A program made the translations under genes and the position numbers. The notes under the pieces were generated by a model. That model was not told the DNA's origin and ran no database searches. It was given only the letters and a program-made list of their open reading frames with translations. A stretch of DNA of 64,000 bases from assembly GCF_008312885.1 (NCBI RefSeq), contig NZ_VSSO01000003.1, forward strand, positions 496,001 through 560,000, written 5' to 3'. Each line of letters opens with the position of its first letter. Position 1 is the first letter of the stretch. The DNA comes from Lolliginicoccus suaedae. GTDB lineage: Bacteria; Actinomycetota; Actinomycetes; Mycobacteriales; Mycobacteriaceae. This document shows, piece by piece, positions 33,599-44,867 of the stretch.

Positions 33599-36129
33599 CA
33601 CTTCACCCCTGCGGTTGTGGTGGCGGGCATTCCGGGCATTCCGAGGCCGACGGGAACCTTGCGCCCGTCGCTCTCGGTGAACTGGACGGTCGGGTCGGCC
33701 TCGTCCGGCGCGTTGACGAACGACACGAAGCGGGACAGCTTCTCGGGATCCTCGAGGACCCCGGCCCATTCGTCCTTGTAGCCGACGACGTGCTTGGCCA
33801 TCGCGGCCTCCAGCTCATCGGCGAGCCCGAGGCTGTCCTCGCACACGACCTGGCGCACATAGTCGATGCCGCCGTCGAGGGATTCCTGCCAGGGTGCGGT
33901 GCGCTGCAAGCGGTCAGCGGTGCGGATGTAGAACATCAGGTAGCGGTCGATGTACTTGATGAGCGTCTCGTCATCGAGGTCGGAGGCGAGCAGCACCGCA
34001 TGCTTGGGGGTCTGGCCACCGTTGCCGCCGACGTAGAGGTTCCAGCCACGCTCGGTGGCGATGACGCCGACGTCCTTGCCCCGGGCCTCGGCGCACTCGC
34101 GGGCGCACCCGGAGACGGCGAGCTTGAGCTTGTGCGGGGAGCGCAGTCCGCGATAGCGCTTCTCGAGGTCAACGGCCATCTTGACGGAGTCCTGCTGCCC
34201 GTAGCGGCACCAGGAGGACCCGACGCAGCTCTTGACGGTGCGCAGGGACTTGCCGTAGGCGTGGCCGGATTCCATGCCGGCGTCGACGAGCCGCTGCCAG
34301 ATCTGCGGCAGCTGCTCGACGCGGGCACCGAACATGTCGATGCGCTGGCCGCCGGTGACCTTGACGTAGAGGTCGAACTCCTTGGAGATCTGGCCGATCA
34401 CGATGAGCTGATCGGGGGTGACCTCGCCGCCGGGCATGCGCGGCACCACGGAGTAGGTGCCATTCTTCTGCAGGTTGGCGAGGAAGTGGTCGTTGGTGTC
34501 CTGCAGCGTTGCCTGCTCCCCATCGAGGATGTGCTCGCTGGAGGTCGAGGCGAGGATCGAGGCGACGGTGGGCTTGCAGATGTCGCAGCCCTTGCCGGTG
34601 CCGTGCTTGGCGATCAGCTCGGAGAACGTGCGGATCCCGGTCATCTGGACGATCTGGAAGAGCTCCTGGCGCGAGTGGTTGAAGTGCTCGCACAGCGCCT
34701 TGGACATCTCGACGCCCGAGTCGGCGAGGAGCTTCTTGACCAGCGGGAGGCAGCCGCCGCAGGATGCGCCAGCCTTGGTGCAGGACTTCACCGAGGCGAC
34801 GTCGCACGCACCGTTGTCGATGGCCCCGCAGATATCGCCCTTGGTGACGGCGTTGCAGGAGCAGATCTGGGCGTCGTCGGGCAGCGCGGCGGTACCGATC
34901 TCGGCCGATCCACCCCCGGCGGGGGCGATGAGCGAGGCGGGGTCGCCGGGCAGCTCGCGGCCCACCATGGGTCGCAGGGTGGCGTACGCGCTGGCGTCGC
35001 CGACGAGGATCCCGCCGAGGAGGGTCTTCGCGTCGTCGGAGAGGACGATCTTCGCGTAGGTGCCGGCCGCGGGGTTGCTGAGGACGACCTCGAGCGCGCC
35101 CGGGGTGGTGGCGAAGGCATCGCCGAAGCTCGCGACATCGACGCCGAGCAGCTTGAGCTTGGTGGACAGGTCCGCGCCGGGGAACTCGGCGGTGCCGCCG
35201 AGCAGCCGGTCGGCGACCACCTCGGCGGTGGCGTAGCCGGGCCCGACGAGGCCGTAGCAACGGCCCTCGATCGCGGCCACCTCGCCGATGGCGAAGACAT
35301 TGTCATCGGAGGTGCGGCAGGAAAGGTCGGTGATGATGCCACCGCGCTCGCCGACCTCGATGCCGGAGGTGCGGGCGAGCTCGTCGCGGGGCCGCACGCC
35401 AGCGGAGAACACGAGCAGGGATGCGTCGATGACCGAGCCATCGGAGAGCTCGACGGCGAGGGTGCCGTCCTGCTGCTCGATGATCGCAGCGGTGGAGACA
35501 CCGGTGTGGATGGTCAGTCCGAGGTCGGTGACGAGGCTCTTGAGCTGGGCGCCGCCGCCCTCGTCGACCTGCAGGGGCATGAGCCGGGGCGCGAGCTCCA
35601 CAACGTGAGGGGTCAGCCCCATGAGCTTGAGTGCGTTGGCCGCCTCGAGGCCGAGGAGCCCGCCTCCGACGACGACACCGACAGCACCGGCGGGCGAGGC
35701 TTCCGCCGCGGCGCGGATCTTGTCGAGGTCCTCGAGGGTGCGGTACACGAAGCAGCGCTCGGCGTCCTTGCCCGGAACCGGCGGCACGAACGCGTACGAA
35801 CCCGTGGCGAGGACGAGCTTGTCATAGTTGATGACATCGCCACCGGTGGTGGTGACGGTGCGGGCATCCGGATCGATGACCTCGCCGCGCTCGCCCAGGC
35901 GGACCTCGACATGCGTGTCACCGGGGTAGTCATTGCCGCTGAGAGCGAGCTCCTTGTGGTCCCACGTGCTGACATAGGACGAGAGGGCTACTCGGTCGTA
36001 GGCTGCCACGGGCTCCTCGCAGAGGACCGTGATCTTCCACTCGCCCTGCTCATCGCGTGCCCGGAGCGCTTCGATGAATCGGTGGCCGACCATTCCGTGG
36101 CCGACGACAACGATTTTCTTCTGCATCAT
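33598..36129 (-). CDS. nirB: Nitrite reductase [NAD(P)H] large subunit NirB
   Basis: An 843-residue assimilatory nitrite reductase, converting nitrite to ammonium. The N-terminal half is an FAD/NAD(P) reductase (KIVVVGHGMVG; VVVGGGLLGLEAAN at about 150). A BFD-like [2Fe-2S] domain follows (CSCNAV at about 420, CGGC at about 455). The C-terminal half is the sulfite/nitrite reductase module, with siroheme/[4Fe-4S] cysteines in SCVGSSWC and SGCAREC. AAGGAG lies just before tandem ATG codons; ATG 36129 overlaps the upstream TGA (ATGA). It needs siroheme, consistent with the chelatase-like gene in the operon. Confidence 0.95.
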   Translation of the reverse strand: MMQKKIVVVGHGMVGHRFIEALRARDEQGEWKITVLCEEPVAAYDRVALSSYVSTWDHKELALSGNDYPGDTHVEVRLGERGEVIDPDARTVTTTGGDVINYDKLVLATGSYAFVPPVPGKDAERCFVYRTLEDLDKIRAAAEASPAGAVGVVVGGGLLGLEAANALKLMGLTPHVVELAPRLMPLQVDEGGGAQLKSLVTDLGLTIHTGVSTAAIIEQQDGTLAVELSDGSVIDASLLVFSAGVRPRDELARTSGIEVGERGGIITDLSCRTSDDNVFAIGEVAAIEGRCYGLVGPGYATAEVVADRLLGGTAEFPGADLSTKLKLLGVDVASFGDAFATTPGALEVVLSNPAAGTYAKIVLSDDAKTLLGGILVGDASAYATLRPMVGRELPGDPASLIAPAGGGSAEIGTAALPDDAQICSCNAVTKGDICGAIDNGACDVASVKSCTKAGASCGGCLPLVKKLLADSGVEMSKALCEHFNHSRQELFQIVQMTGIRTFSELIAKHGTGKGCDICKPTVASILASTSSEHILDGEQATLQDTNDHFLANLQKNGTYSVVPRMPGGEVTPDQLIVIGQISKEFDLYVKVTGGQRIDMFGARVEQLPQIWQRLVDAGMESGHAYGKSLRTVKSCVGSSWCRYGQQDSVKMAVDLEKRYRGLRSPHKLKLAVSGCARECAEARGKDVGVIATERGWNLYVGGNGGQTPKHAVLLASDLDDETLIKYIDRYLMFYIRTADRLQRTAPWQESLDGGIDYVRQVVCEDSLGLADELEAAMAKHVVGYKDEWAGVLEDPEKLSRFVSFVNAPDEADPTVQFTESDGRKVPVGLGMPGMPATTTAGVK

Positions 36130-37666
36130 GCCGCTCCTTCTTCGTGCTGATGTTCCAAAGGTATGGACGCTTCGTTGCGTGCGTGTTTCGCGTCCGGGTC
36201 GCCCTTTTTAAGCCATCCGCACAGGCCGTCGACCGCGCTGGTGCAGCCCCCGCACCCGGTGGTGGCGCGCGTCACCGACGCCACGGCCCTGGTATCGCGG
36301 GCACCCTCGCGGAAGGCAGCGGTGATCTGGGACTTGGTGACGGAATTGCACTTGCACACCACCGCCGAGCCCGGCATGTTCGCCGGGCTAGCTGCCTCCG
36401 CTATTCCCGCGGCACCACGACCGAGCAGCAGGGCCATCCGGTCCGCCGGAACGGCCATCCCGGTGTCGAAGTACTGGGCGAGCATGCCGGTGACCTCGGG
36501 ATTTCCCAGCAGGACGGCCCCCACCAACCGCTCATCGCGCACGATCACTTTCGCGTAGCGCCCGCGCACCGGGTCCGCCAGCGCCAGCACCTCCGCCTCG
36601 CGATCGTGCAGATCGGTGTAGACCTCCCCCATCGATGCGAGGTCGATGCCATGGGCCTTGAGCCGGGTGGTCTGCGATGTGCCCTGGTAGCTGCTCGTGG
36701 CGTTGGTCCCGGTGAGGTGATCGGCCACGACCGCGGCATGCTCCCAGGCGGGCTGCACGAGCCCATAGACCATGCCGCGATGCTCAGCGCACTCGCCGAT
36801 GGCACGGATGCGCTCATCGGAGGTGCGGAGCTGGTCATCAACGATCACGCCGCGGTCGATATCGAGGCCGCACTGCTCGGCGAGCTCGGTGCAGGGCCGG
36901 ATGCCCGCGGAGAGCACCACGAGATCGGTGGCGAGCTCCGTGCCGTCCTCCAGGAGCAGGCCCGTCAGGGTGCCGTCCTCGTCATGGATGAGCGATCGGG
37001 CGCGCTGGCCGAGCACGAGGCGCATGCCCATGTCCTCGAGGACGCGCGCGAGCACAGCACCACCGTCACCGTCGAGCTGTCGCTCCATCGGGTGGCTCGC
37101 CGGGTGCACCACCGTGACCTCCGCGCCGCGGCCCAGCGCGCCGCGCGCGGCCTCGAGGCCAAGCAGTCCGCCACCGAGCACCGTGATGCGCGCCCCTGGC
37201 GTCGTCGCAGCGAGGATGGCGTCGCAGTCCTCGACGGTGCGGAATGCCCGCACCCCGCGCGCGAGGGCACCGTCACTGGTACGGATGCCCTCCATCGGCG
37301 GGACGAATGACCGGCTTCCGGTGGCGAGCACGAGGTCGTCGTACTCCACGATGGAGCCGTCGTTGAGGTACACGCGCCGGGCGTCGCGATCGATCTTCTC
37401 CGCGAGCACTCCGGTCCGGACGGTGATGGCGTTGCGCTCGTACCAGCTGTCGGGCTTGAGGCGGGTCTCCCGCGCGGTGAGTCCACCGGCGAGGACGGTG
37501 GAGAGCAGGATGCGGTTGTAGGCGGGGCACGGCTCGTCACCGATGACGGTGATGGTGAGCTGGCGCGGGTCGGGCTGGCGCTGGCGCAGCTCCTCGGCCA
37601 TGCGGGCACCGGCCATGCCGTTGCCGACGATGACGATGTCGCGCTCGCCGGTAGCGTGCTGGCTGA

Positions 37667-37670
<4 letters not shown>
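36126..37670 (-). CDS. FAD-dependent oxidoreductase with BFD-like [2Fe-2S] domain (NasC-type)
   Basis: A 514-residue flavoprotein that probably carries electrons from NAD(P)H to the nitrate reductase NasA, as NasC/NasB-type proteins do. The FAD site is IVIVGNGMAGARMAEEL, NAD(P) binding is ITVLGGGLLGLEAARG (about 160), and a C-terminal BFD-like cluster site shows VCKCNSVTK (about 440) and TGCGGC (about 480). It parallels the N-terminal half of NirB and probably arose by duplication, but ends after the [2Fe-2S] domain. ATGA overlaps join it to nasA upstream and nirB downstream. The redox partner is inferred from gene order. Confidence 0.85.
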
Positions 37671-39811
<2,141 letters not shown>

Positions 39812-39834
39812 CGCAGCGAATACCTCCAAATGCC

Positions 39835-39868
39835 GCTGCCAGCACCGCGCTTCGGCGATGCTGGCAGC
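39835..39868 (-). promoter_or_regulatory. Stem-loop in the narK-nasA spacer
   Basis: A 10-bp perfect inverted repeat (GCTGCCAGCA at 39835-39844 and its complement at 39859-39868) occupies most of the 75-base gap between narK and nasA. No T-run follows, so it may limit readthrough or mark a processing point that sets different levels of transporter and enzyme. Confidence 0.5.
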
Positions 39869-39886
39869 AAGCGGATCAGGCGGGAC

Positions 39887-41296
39887 CTACACGTTCGCGT
39901 AGGCCAGGTTGGGGACGCGCTCGATAGCGAAGCTCGAGCGAAGGTAGAACCACCAGGTGACCAGCCCGCACACCAGGTAGAAGCCGGTGATGACGATCAG
40001 CGCGGGCGCAAGGGTGCCAGCGATCGCCACCGACTGCTTGAAGGTGAGGTTGACGAGCACGCCACCGAAGGCACCAGCAGCACCGATCACGCCGACCGCG
40101 GCGGCCGCGCGGCGCTTGGAGCGCTTGAGCTCCTCGGTGAGGTCGCCACCGAGCTCAGCGACCTGTGCCCGGGTCTGGGCCGAGAAGATGAGCGGGATCA
40201 TCCGGTAGGCGGAGCCGTTGCTGACGCCGGAGAGGATGAACAGGGCCACGAACGCGGCGAAGAACAGCCAGAAGTTGGCGATGCTGACCGCGAGGAGAGC
40301 CGTCAGGGTGCCGATCGCCATGCCGCCGAAGGAGAGCAGCGTGATCTTCGCCCCGCCAACGCGGTCAGCGAGCCAGCCGCCGAAGGGACGGCTGACCGAG
40401 CCGATGAGCGCGCCGAGGAAGGCCATGCGCACCCAGCCACCGAAGCCGAGGTCCATGAACTCCAGCTTGATCAGCGTCGGGAACGCGAAGGAGTAGCCGA
40501 TGAACGAGCCGAAGGTGCCGATGTAGAGGAACGCCATGATCCAGGTCTGGCGGTTCTGCAGGGCGAGCTTGTAGGAGTCCTTGTCCGGCTTCGCGGAGGT
40601 GAGGCTGTTCATGAAGAAGAACGAGCCGATCGCGCCGACGATGATGAACGGCATCCAGATCAGGGCGGCCCAGATCAGGTCGATGCCAGTGCCGAGGCTG
40701 ATGACGAACGGCACGAGCAGCTGCGAGACCGCGACACCGATGTTGCCGCCGGCGGCGTTGATGCCCAGCGCGAGGCCCTTCTTCTTCTCCGGGAAGAAGA
40801 AGGAGATGTTGGCCATCGAGGAGGAGAAGTTACCGCCACCGAGGCCCATGAGCGCAGCGGTGAGCAGGAAGAACCAGTACGGGGCGCCGGTGGTGACGGC
40901 GTAGGCCAGCATGCTGGTGGGGATGAGCAGGGCGCCGGCGGAGAAGGTGGTGAAGGCCCGGCCGCCGAACTTGGGGATCGCGAAGGTGTAGGGCACGCGC
41001 AGCGCGGCACCGACGAGGTTCGGCACGATCAGCAGCCAGAAGATCTGGCTCGCGCTGAACGCGATGCCCACCTGGTCGAGGTAGACGACCACGATGCTCA
41101 TGAGCACCCACACGTTGAACCCGAGGTGCTCGGCGAACACGGAGAACCACAGGTTGCGGTTGGCGGTCTTCTTGCCGGTCTTCTCCCAGAACGTCTCGTC
41201 CTCGGGCTCCCAGTGATCGATCCACTGGCCACCCTTGATGCTTGCGCTCGATGGCGCGCTCTCGCCCGGAGTGGGCTTCTCGCTCACTAGAGTCAT
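39887..41296 (-). CDS. narK: Nitrate/nitrite MFS transporter NarK-type
   Basis: A 469-residue nitrate-nitrite-porter family protein with 12 predicted membrane helices. Supporting motifs are the glycine-rich nitrate signature regions ALMGLGGGNFSSSM (helix 5) and GALIGSVSRPFGGWLADR (helix 8), and an N-terminal WDPEDE-like acidic segment (DHWEPEDETFWEK). It should import nitrate, and perhaps export nitrite, for the enzymes encoded downstream. ATG 41296 has AAAGGGA before it. It is the first gene of the operon and lies 212 bases from a GlnR-type box, so nitrogen-limited induction is expected. Confidence 0.92.
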   Translation of the reverse strand: MTLVSEKPTPGESAPSSASIKGGQWIDHWEPEDETFWEKTGKKTANRNLWFSVFAEHLGFNVWVLMSIVVVYLDQVGIAFSASQIFWLLIVPNLVGAALRVPYTFAIPKFGGRAFTTFSAGALLIPTSMLAYAVTTGAPYWFFLLTAALMGLGGGNFSSSMANISFFFPEKKKGLALGINAAGGNIGVAVSQLLVPFVISLGTGIDLIWAALIWMPFIIVGAIGSFFFMNSLTSAKPDKDSYKLALQNRQTWIMAFLYIGTFGSFIGYSFAFPTLIKLEFMDLGFGGWVRMAFLGALIGSVSRPFGGWLADRVGGAKITLLSFGGMAIGTLTALLAVSIANFWLFFAAFVALFILSGVSNGSAYRMIPLIFSAQTRAQVAELGGDLTEELKRSKRRAAAAVGVIGAAGAFGGVLVNLTFKQSVAIAGTLAPALIVITGFYLVCGLVTWWFYLRSSFAIERVPNLAYANV

Positions 41297-41550
41297 CGCT
41301 GGATCCCTTTCCTAGGCCTCGTTGACCCCGTCCGGCGTGGTGGCCGGGCGGTTCGACGACGAAGGTGTTGTGTCGCCAGCCGGAGCGCGGGATAGCGCTG
41401 CTGCTGGACCGTGGATCTCACGCTAGGGACGAGGTGTTGCCTCGGTGCTGCGTGCGATGACCTCACCGTCAAGATCTCCTCACCTGGACAAATAGTGCAC
41501 GGTGAGCGTTAATCCGGTGTTTCGTGGACGTATCGGGAAGGCAAGATCCG
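41297..41550 (-). promoter_or_regulatory. narK promoter region with GlnR-type box
   Basis: On the minus strand at 41508-41534 the sequence is GATAC-N6-GAAAC-N6-TTAAC, with a weak fourth element CGTGC after a further six bases (to 41497). This matches the tandem GlnR pattern GTnAC-N6-GAAAC-N6-GTnAC. It lies upstream of narK and 16 bases from the stop of the MFS gene. TTGACG (minus strand, about 41470) may be a -35, but no good -10 was found. Confidence 0.65.
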
Positions 41551-42873
41551 CTAGTTCCAGGTGTCCTCGATCACACGCGGCTTGCACGCGTGGAAGGCTC
41601 CAGTGATCAGCGTCACCATCGCGACGGCGAGCAGCGCCAGGGCGAGAGTCCAGCCACCGGTCGCATCGTGGAGCAACCCCACGAGGAGCGGGCCACCGCA
41701 GGCAAGCAGGTAGCCGACCCCTTGCGTGAAGCCCGACAAGGAACCTGCCGCGTGCGCGCTGCGGGTGCGCAGGTTGATCAGCGTCAGCGCCATCGGGAAC
41801 GTCGACGGCCCGAGCCCGAGCAGGATCGCCCACGCGAGCGGATAAGCAGCGGGAGCGATCGCCAACCCGGCCATGCCGATCGCGAGAGACGTCATGCTAG
41901 CCAGCGCGAGCGGGAACGGGTTGGTCATGCGCGTGGTGATCGCGGGCACCAGCATGATCGCGAGTAGGCCCGAGAAGATGAACACCCCGAGGTAGGCGCC
42001 CGCGTCGACCCGGTCGACGCCAGCGTCGGTGAGCATGGTGGGCAGCCAGGTGAGGAAGCTGTAGGTGATCAGCGAGGTCATGCCGAACATCACGGCGAGG
42101 CCCCACCCCACCGGTGAGCGCCAGGGCCGGCCCGTGGGCGGCATAGCGATCAACGTGTGGCTAGCATCCTCGGCCGTGCCTGATGCGGCGGGGGATGCGT
42201 TGCACTTGGATGCGTTGCTATTGAAGGCGTTGCGCAGCCCGATCCAGGGCAGGACTGCTGCGGCCGCAACGAACGCCCAGATGGCGAGCGAGGCCCTCCA
42301 GCCGTGCTGGTCCGCCACCGGGATCGCCACGACCGCGGGCACGACGGTGCCGAGCTGCACGAAGGTGATGTAGAGCGTGGAGATCAGGGCGAGCCGGTCG
42401 GAGAAGTATCGCTTGACCAGTGGTGGCAGCACGATGTTGCCGATGCCCATGCCGTAGAGCGCGAGCATCGTGGCGGCGAGCATCGGAGCGGGCGAGCCCA
42501 TGAGCGGGCGCAGCGCCAGCCCGGCAGTAGTGAGAACGACCGACAGCAGCGCGACACGCTCGAGCTCGATGCGCGCCATGATGCGGGGTGTGGTGATCCC
42601 GGCGATGGCGAACATCGCTGGCGCGGACATGCCGAAGACTCCCGCCATGACCGACCCAAACCCGATATCGGTACCGATCTCGGCGATCAGCGGGGTGAAG
42701 GAGGTGACGGCGAGGCGCAGGGTGAACGCGGCGAGGACGATGCCGATAAGCACGAGCGCGCGCCCGCGCCAGGGGCGCCAGCCCGCCCGCGGGGACGGCT
42801 GGGACGGAGCGGCCGATCGGGGCACGGTGGCGTGCTCGGCGTCGACGGCCTGCGATGGGAGATAGGGGGGCAT
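41551..42873 (-). CDS. CynX/NimT-family MFS transporter
   Basis: A 440-residue major-facilitator protein with about 12 membrane helices and a 35-residue polar N-terminus. It resembles CynX/NimT proteins, which handle cyanate, nitroimidazoles or other small molecules; the substrate cannot be predicted. Supporting features are the motif AFTLRLAVTSFTPLIAEIG at helix 1 and the loop TTPRIMARIELERV between helices 2 and 3. A hydrophilic loop with repeated NSNAS/CNASP residues lies around 225. The ATG (42873) is divergent from a FadR-type regulator gene, with a shared palindrome at 42908-42922. Its 3' end is close to the narK GlnR box. Confidence 0.82.
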   Translation of the reverse strand: MPPYLPSQAVDAEHATVPRSAAPSQPSPRAGWRPWRGRALVLIGIVLAAFTLRLAVTSFTPLIAEIGTDIGFGSVMAGVFGMSAPAMFAIAGITTPRIMARIELERVALLSVVLTTAGLALRPLMGSPAPMLAATMLALYGMGIGNIVLPPLVKRYFSDRLALISTLYITFVQLGTVVPAVVAIPVADQHGWRASLAIWAFVAAAAVLPWIGLRNAFNSNASKCNASPAASGTAEDASHTLIAMPPTGRPWRSPVGWGLAVMFGMTSLITYSFLTWLPTMLTDAGVDRVDAGAYLGVFIFSGLLAIMLVPAITTRMTNPFPLALASMTSLAIGMAGLAIAPAAYPLAWAILLGLGPSTFPMALTLINLRTRSAHAAGSLSGFTQGVGYLLACGGPLLVGLLHDATGGWTLALALLAVAMVTLITGAFHACKPRVIEDTWN

Positions 42874-42907
42874 GGGGGCTTGTCACCTCGCTCTCGACAA
42901 TTCATCG

Positions 42908-42922
42908 AATCATAGGATGATT
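42908..42922. promoter_or_regulatory. Palindromic operator candidate between MFS and GntR genes
   Basis: AATCAT-AGG-ATGATT is a perfect inverted repeat with a 3-base centre, 35 bases before the MFS start codon. It is A/T-rich in a GC-rich context and fits the size of FadR/GntR-family operators. The adjacent divergent GntR regulator is the natural candidate. Confidence 0.6.
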
Positions 42923-43055
42923 TATTGGCGAGGGGCAACAGTATTGTTGGTCACGCCCCGCTTATGCGATTCGTCCCGTCCCCCAGCCCCTAGGGTCGAG
43001 TCCCCAGCCCCCCGGCACAGCGCTCACGCCCCAGCAACACAACGAAGGAGCACAC

Positions 43056-43736
43056 ATGGTGCGGCCCGTGCAACGCAACAGCCTCATCGCGCAAGTCACC
43101 ACCATGCTGCGCCACGAGATCACCAGCGGAAAATGGCCCGTGGGCACCCGCATCCCCACCGAGCCCGAGCTCACCGAGATGACCGGCACCGGCCGCAACA
43201 CCATCCGCGAGGCCGTGCAGGCCCTCGTCCACGCCGGGCTGCTCGAGCGCCGCCAGGGCTCCGGCACCTATGTACTGTCCGACTCCCCGGTCTCCGGCGC
43301 GCTCGCCACTCACCTCGCCGCCGCAGCTGACCGCGACGTGCTCGAGCTGCGCCAGGCCCTTGATGTCACCGCAGCGGCCCTTGCTGCCTGCCGCCGCACC
43401 CCTGACGACATCACCACGCTGCGCGACCTGCTCCAGCAACGCCGCGACCTCGCCGCCCAGGGCAACCACGAGGCATCCGTCCAGGCCGATATCGCCCTGC
43501 ACCGCGCCATCGTCGCCGCCAGCCACAACGCCCTCTACGTCGAGTTCTACGACTCCCTGCTGCCCATCATCAGCACCACCATCCACGCCCACGCCGACGC
43601 CCACCCCGGCGAGGCGCCCCATTACGACCCCGAGCACGAGCGACTCGTCCAGGCCATAATCGACGGCGACCCTGATCAGGCCAGTCGCGAGGCGCAGCAA
43701 TTCCTCACCAGTCTCATCGACCAGCTCGAGGAGTAG
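43056..43736 (+). CDS. FadR-type GntR-family transcriptional regulator
   Basis: A 226-residue regulator. The winged HTH is at about 5-70 (GTRIPTEPELTEMTGTGRNTIREAVQAL, HAGLLERRQGSGTYV). The C-terminal all-helical FCD domain is at about 85-215 and carries the metal-binding pattern of this class (Asp in DIALHRAIV, His in HNALYVEF, His in EHERLVQAI). It probably represses the divergent MFS exporter and itself through the palindrome at 42908-42922, released by a small carboxylate; that is inference from arrangement. ATG is preceded by GAAGGAG. Confidence 0.88.
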   Translation: MVRPVQRNSLIAQVTTMLRHEITSGKWPVGTRIPTEPELTEMTGTGRNTIREAVQALVHAGLLERRQGSGTYVLSDSPVSGALATHLAAAADRDVLELRQALDVTAAALAACRRTPDDITTLRDLLQQRRDLAAQGNHEASVQADIALHRAIVAASHNALYVEFYDSLLPIISTTIHAHADAHPGEAPHYDPEHERLVQAIIDGDPDQASREAQQFLTSLIDQLEE

Positions 43737-43886
43737 GCGCCCGGTCGCCTGGACCGCCAGCGTCCGCCAAGGCAGCAAATCCGCGACCGAGGCGTACGGC
43801 TGCTCGGAAGTGTTACCGAATAACCCCAGGCGCGGGGCGGGAGGGTGCACAAGCGCACACAACCGACCGCGGCCCAGCCGCAGTGG

Positions 43887-44765
43887 CTAGCGGCCCGTGG
43901 TGGCCTGCTCGCGGACGAGCTCGAGAATGCGCTCGGCGGTGCTCTCGAGAGCCACGAGCGCGGAGTCGGTGGAGCGCGGATGCAAGGCGTGCACCGCGAC
44001 GCGGAACATCAGGGCGCGCAGCAGCATCTGCGGCCACTCCTTCATGCCGTCCCACCGCTCGATGAGCCCGTCATCAGCGCCGCCCCAGGAGAGGGCGTCC
44101 ACGACGACGACCCCGGCTGCCCAGGACATGGGCCGCCAGTACGGGCTGATGTCGGTGATGCCCGGCGCGGCGGTATCGGAGAACAGCACGGTGCCGAAAA
44201 GGTCGCCGTGCACGAGCTGGCCGGGCAGGTTGACCTCGCGGCGCTGCTCGCCGAGGTGCTTGAGCAGGTCGAGGCTGCGGTCCACGCCCGGCTTGGCCAT
44301 GTCGAGCAGGCCGGTGCGGCGCGGATCACGCAGCGGCACGGGCTCCCACGCGGCACGGTCAGCCGCGACGAACACGTCGATCTCGGAGAACGGCGCGACG
44401 GGCTGCTGCGTGAGGAACCGGGGCTTCTCCATGCGCGCGGTGGCGGCATGCAGGCGCACCGAGAGCGACACGACCTCGTCGTGGCGCGGCTCGGGCGAGC
44501 CTTCGAGGAAGGTCTCGGCCCGCCAGCCAGCGACGACGTAGCGGCCATCGGTGGCGCGGACGGGCTTGGCGACGCGGGCACCGTCGACGAGCAGGGTCTC
44601 GCGGACCTTCGCCGACCAGGCGGCGCGGGCGTGGTCTCCGACGGGCGAGAGGACCACGTCGCCGAGCCGCCACCCACCGTCCCAGTCGTCTCCGAGAGAC
44701 ACTGGCTCGATCTCGCGCAGGCCAAAGGTGGCGCGCACATGTTCCGGGGGCGGGGCAGGACTCAC
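43887..44765 (-). CDS. TIGR02569-family actinobacterial protein (Rv3205c-like)
   Basis: A 292-residue protein of an actinobacteria-restricted family with no established role. It has a phosphotransferase (APH-like) look: QLVHGDLFGTVLF resembles the catalytic HGDLH-N loop, with ITDISPYWRP as a DFG-like metal segment, so a small-molecule kinase-like fold is possible. The start used is GTG 44765 (VSPAPPPEHVRATFG), giving the same length as the mycobacterial protein; an earlier start at 44852 would nearly reach moeZ. It follows moeZ by 102 bases on the same strand, as in mycobacteria, and converges with the GntR gene. Confidence 0.8.
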   Translation of the reverse strand: MSPAPPPEHVRATFGLREIEPVSLGDDWDGGWRLGDVVLSPVGDHARAAWSAKVRETLLVDGARVAKPVRATDGRYVVAGWRAETFLEGSPEPRHDEVVSLSVRLHAATARMEKPRFLTQQPVAPFSEIDVFVAADRAAWEPVPLRDPRRTGLLDMAKPGVDRSLDLLKHLGEQRREVNLPGQLVHGDLFGTVLFSDTAAPGITDISPYWRPMSWAAGVVVVDALSWGGADDGLIERWDGMKEWPQMLLRALMFRVAVHALHPRSTDSALVALESTAERILELVREQATTGR

Positions 44766-44867
44766 GGTCGGTAACCTACCTGCTCCCGGCCCCGCAGCGC
44801 TGCAGGCAGGCCGTGGCGTCGCCGAAAACCCTGGCGCGGGAAATCCCAGCACGGGGGCCAGCTGGGG

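Noticed and set aside
33790-36150. A 786-codon open frame on the plus strand across nirB
   Set aside because: It is antisense to the well-supported nirB gene with no recognisable domain; long antisense frames are common at this GC content.
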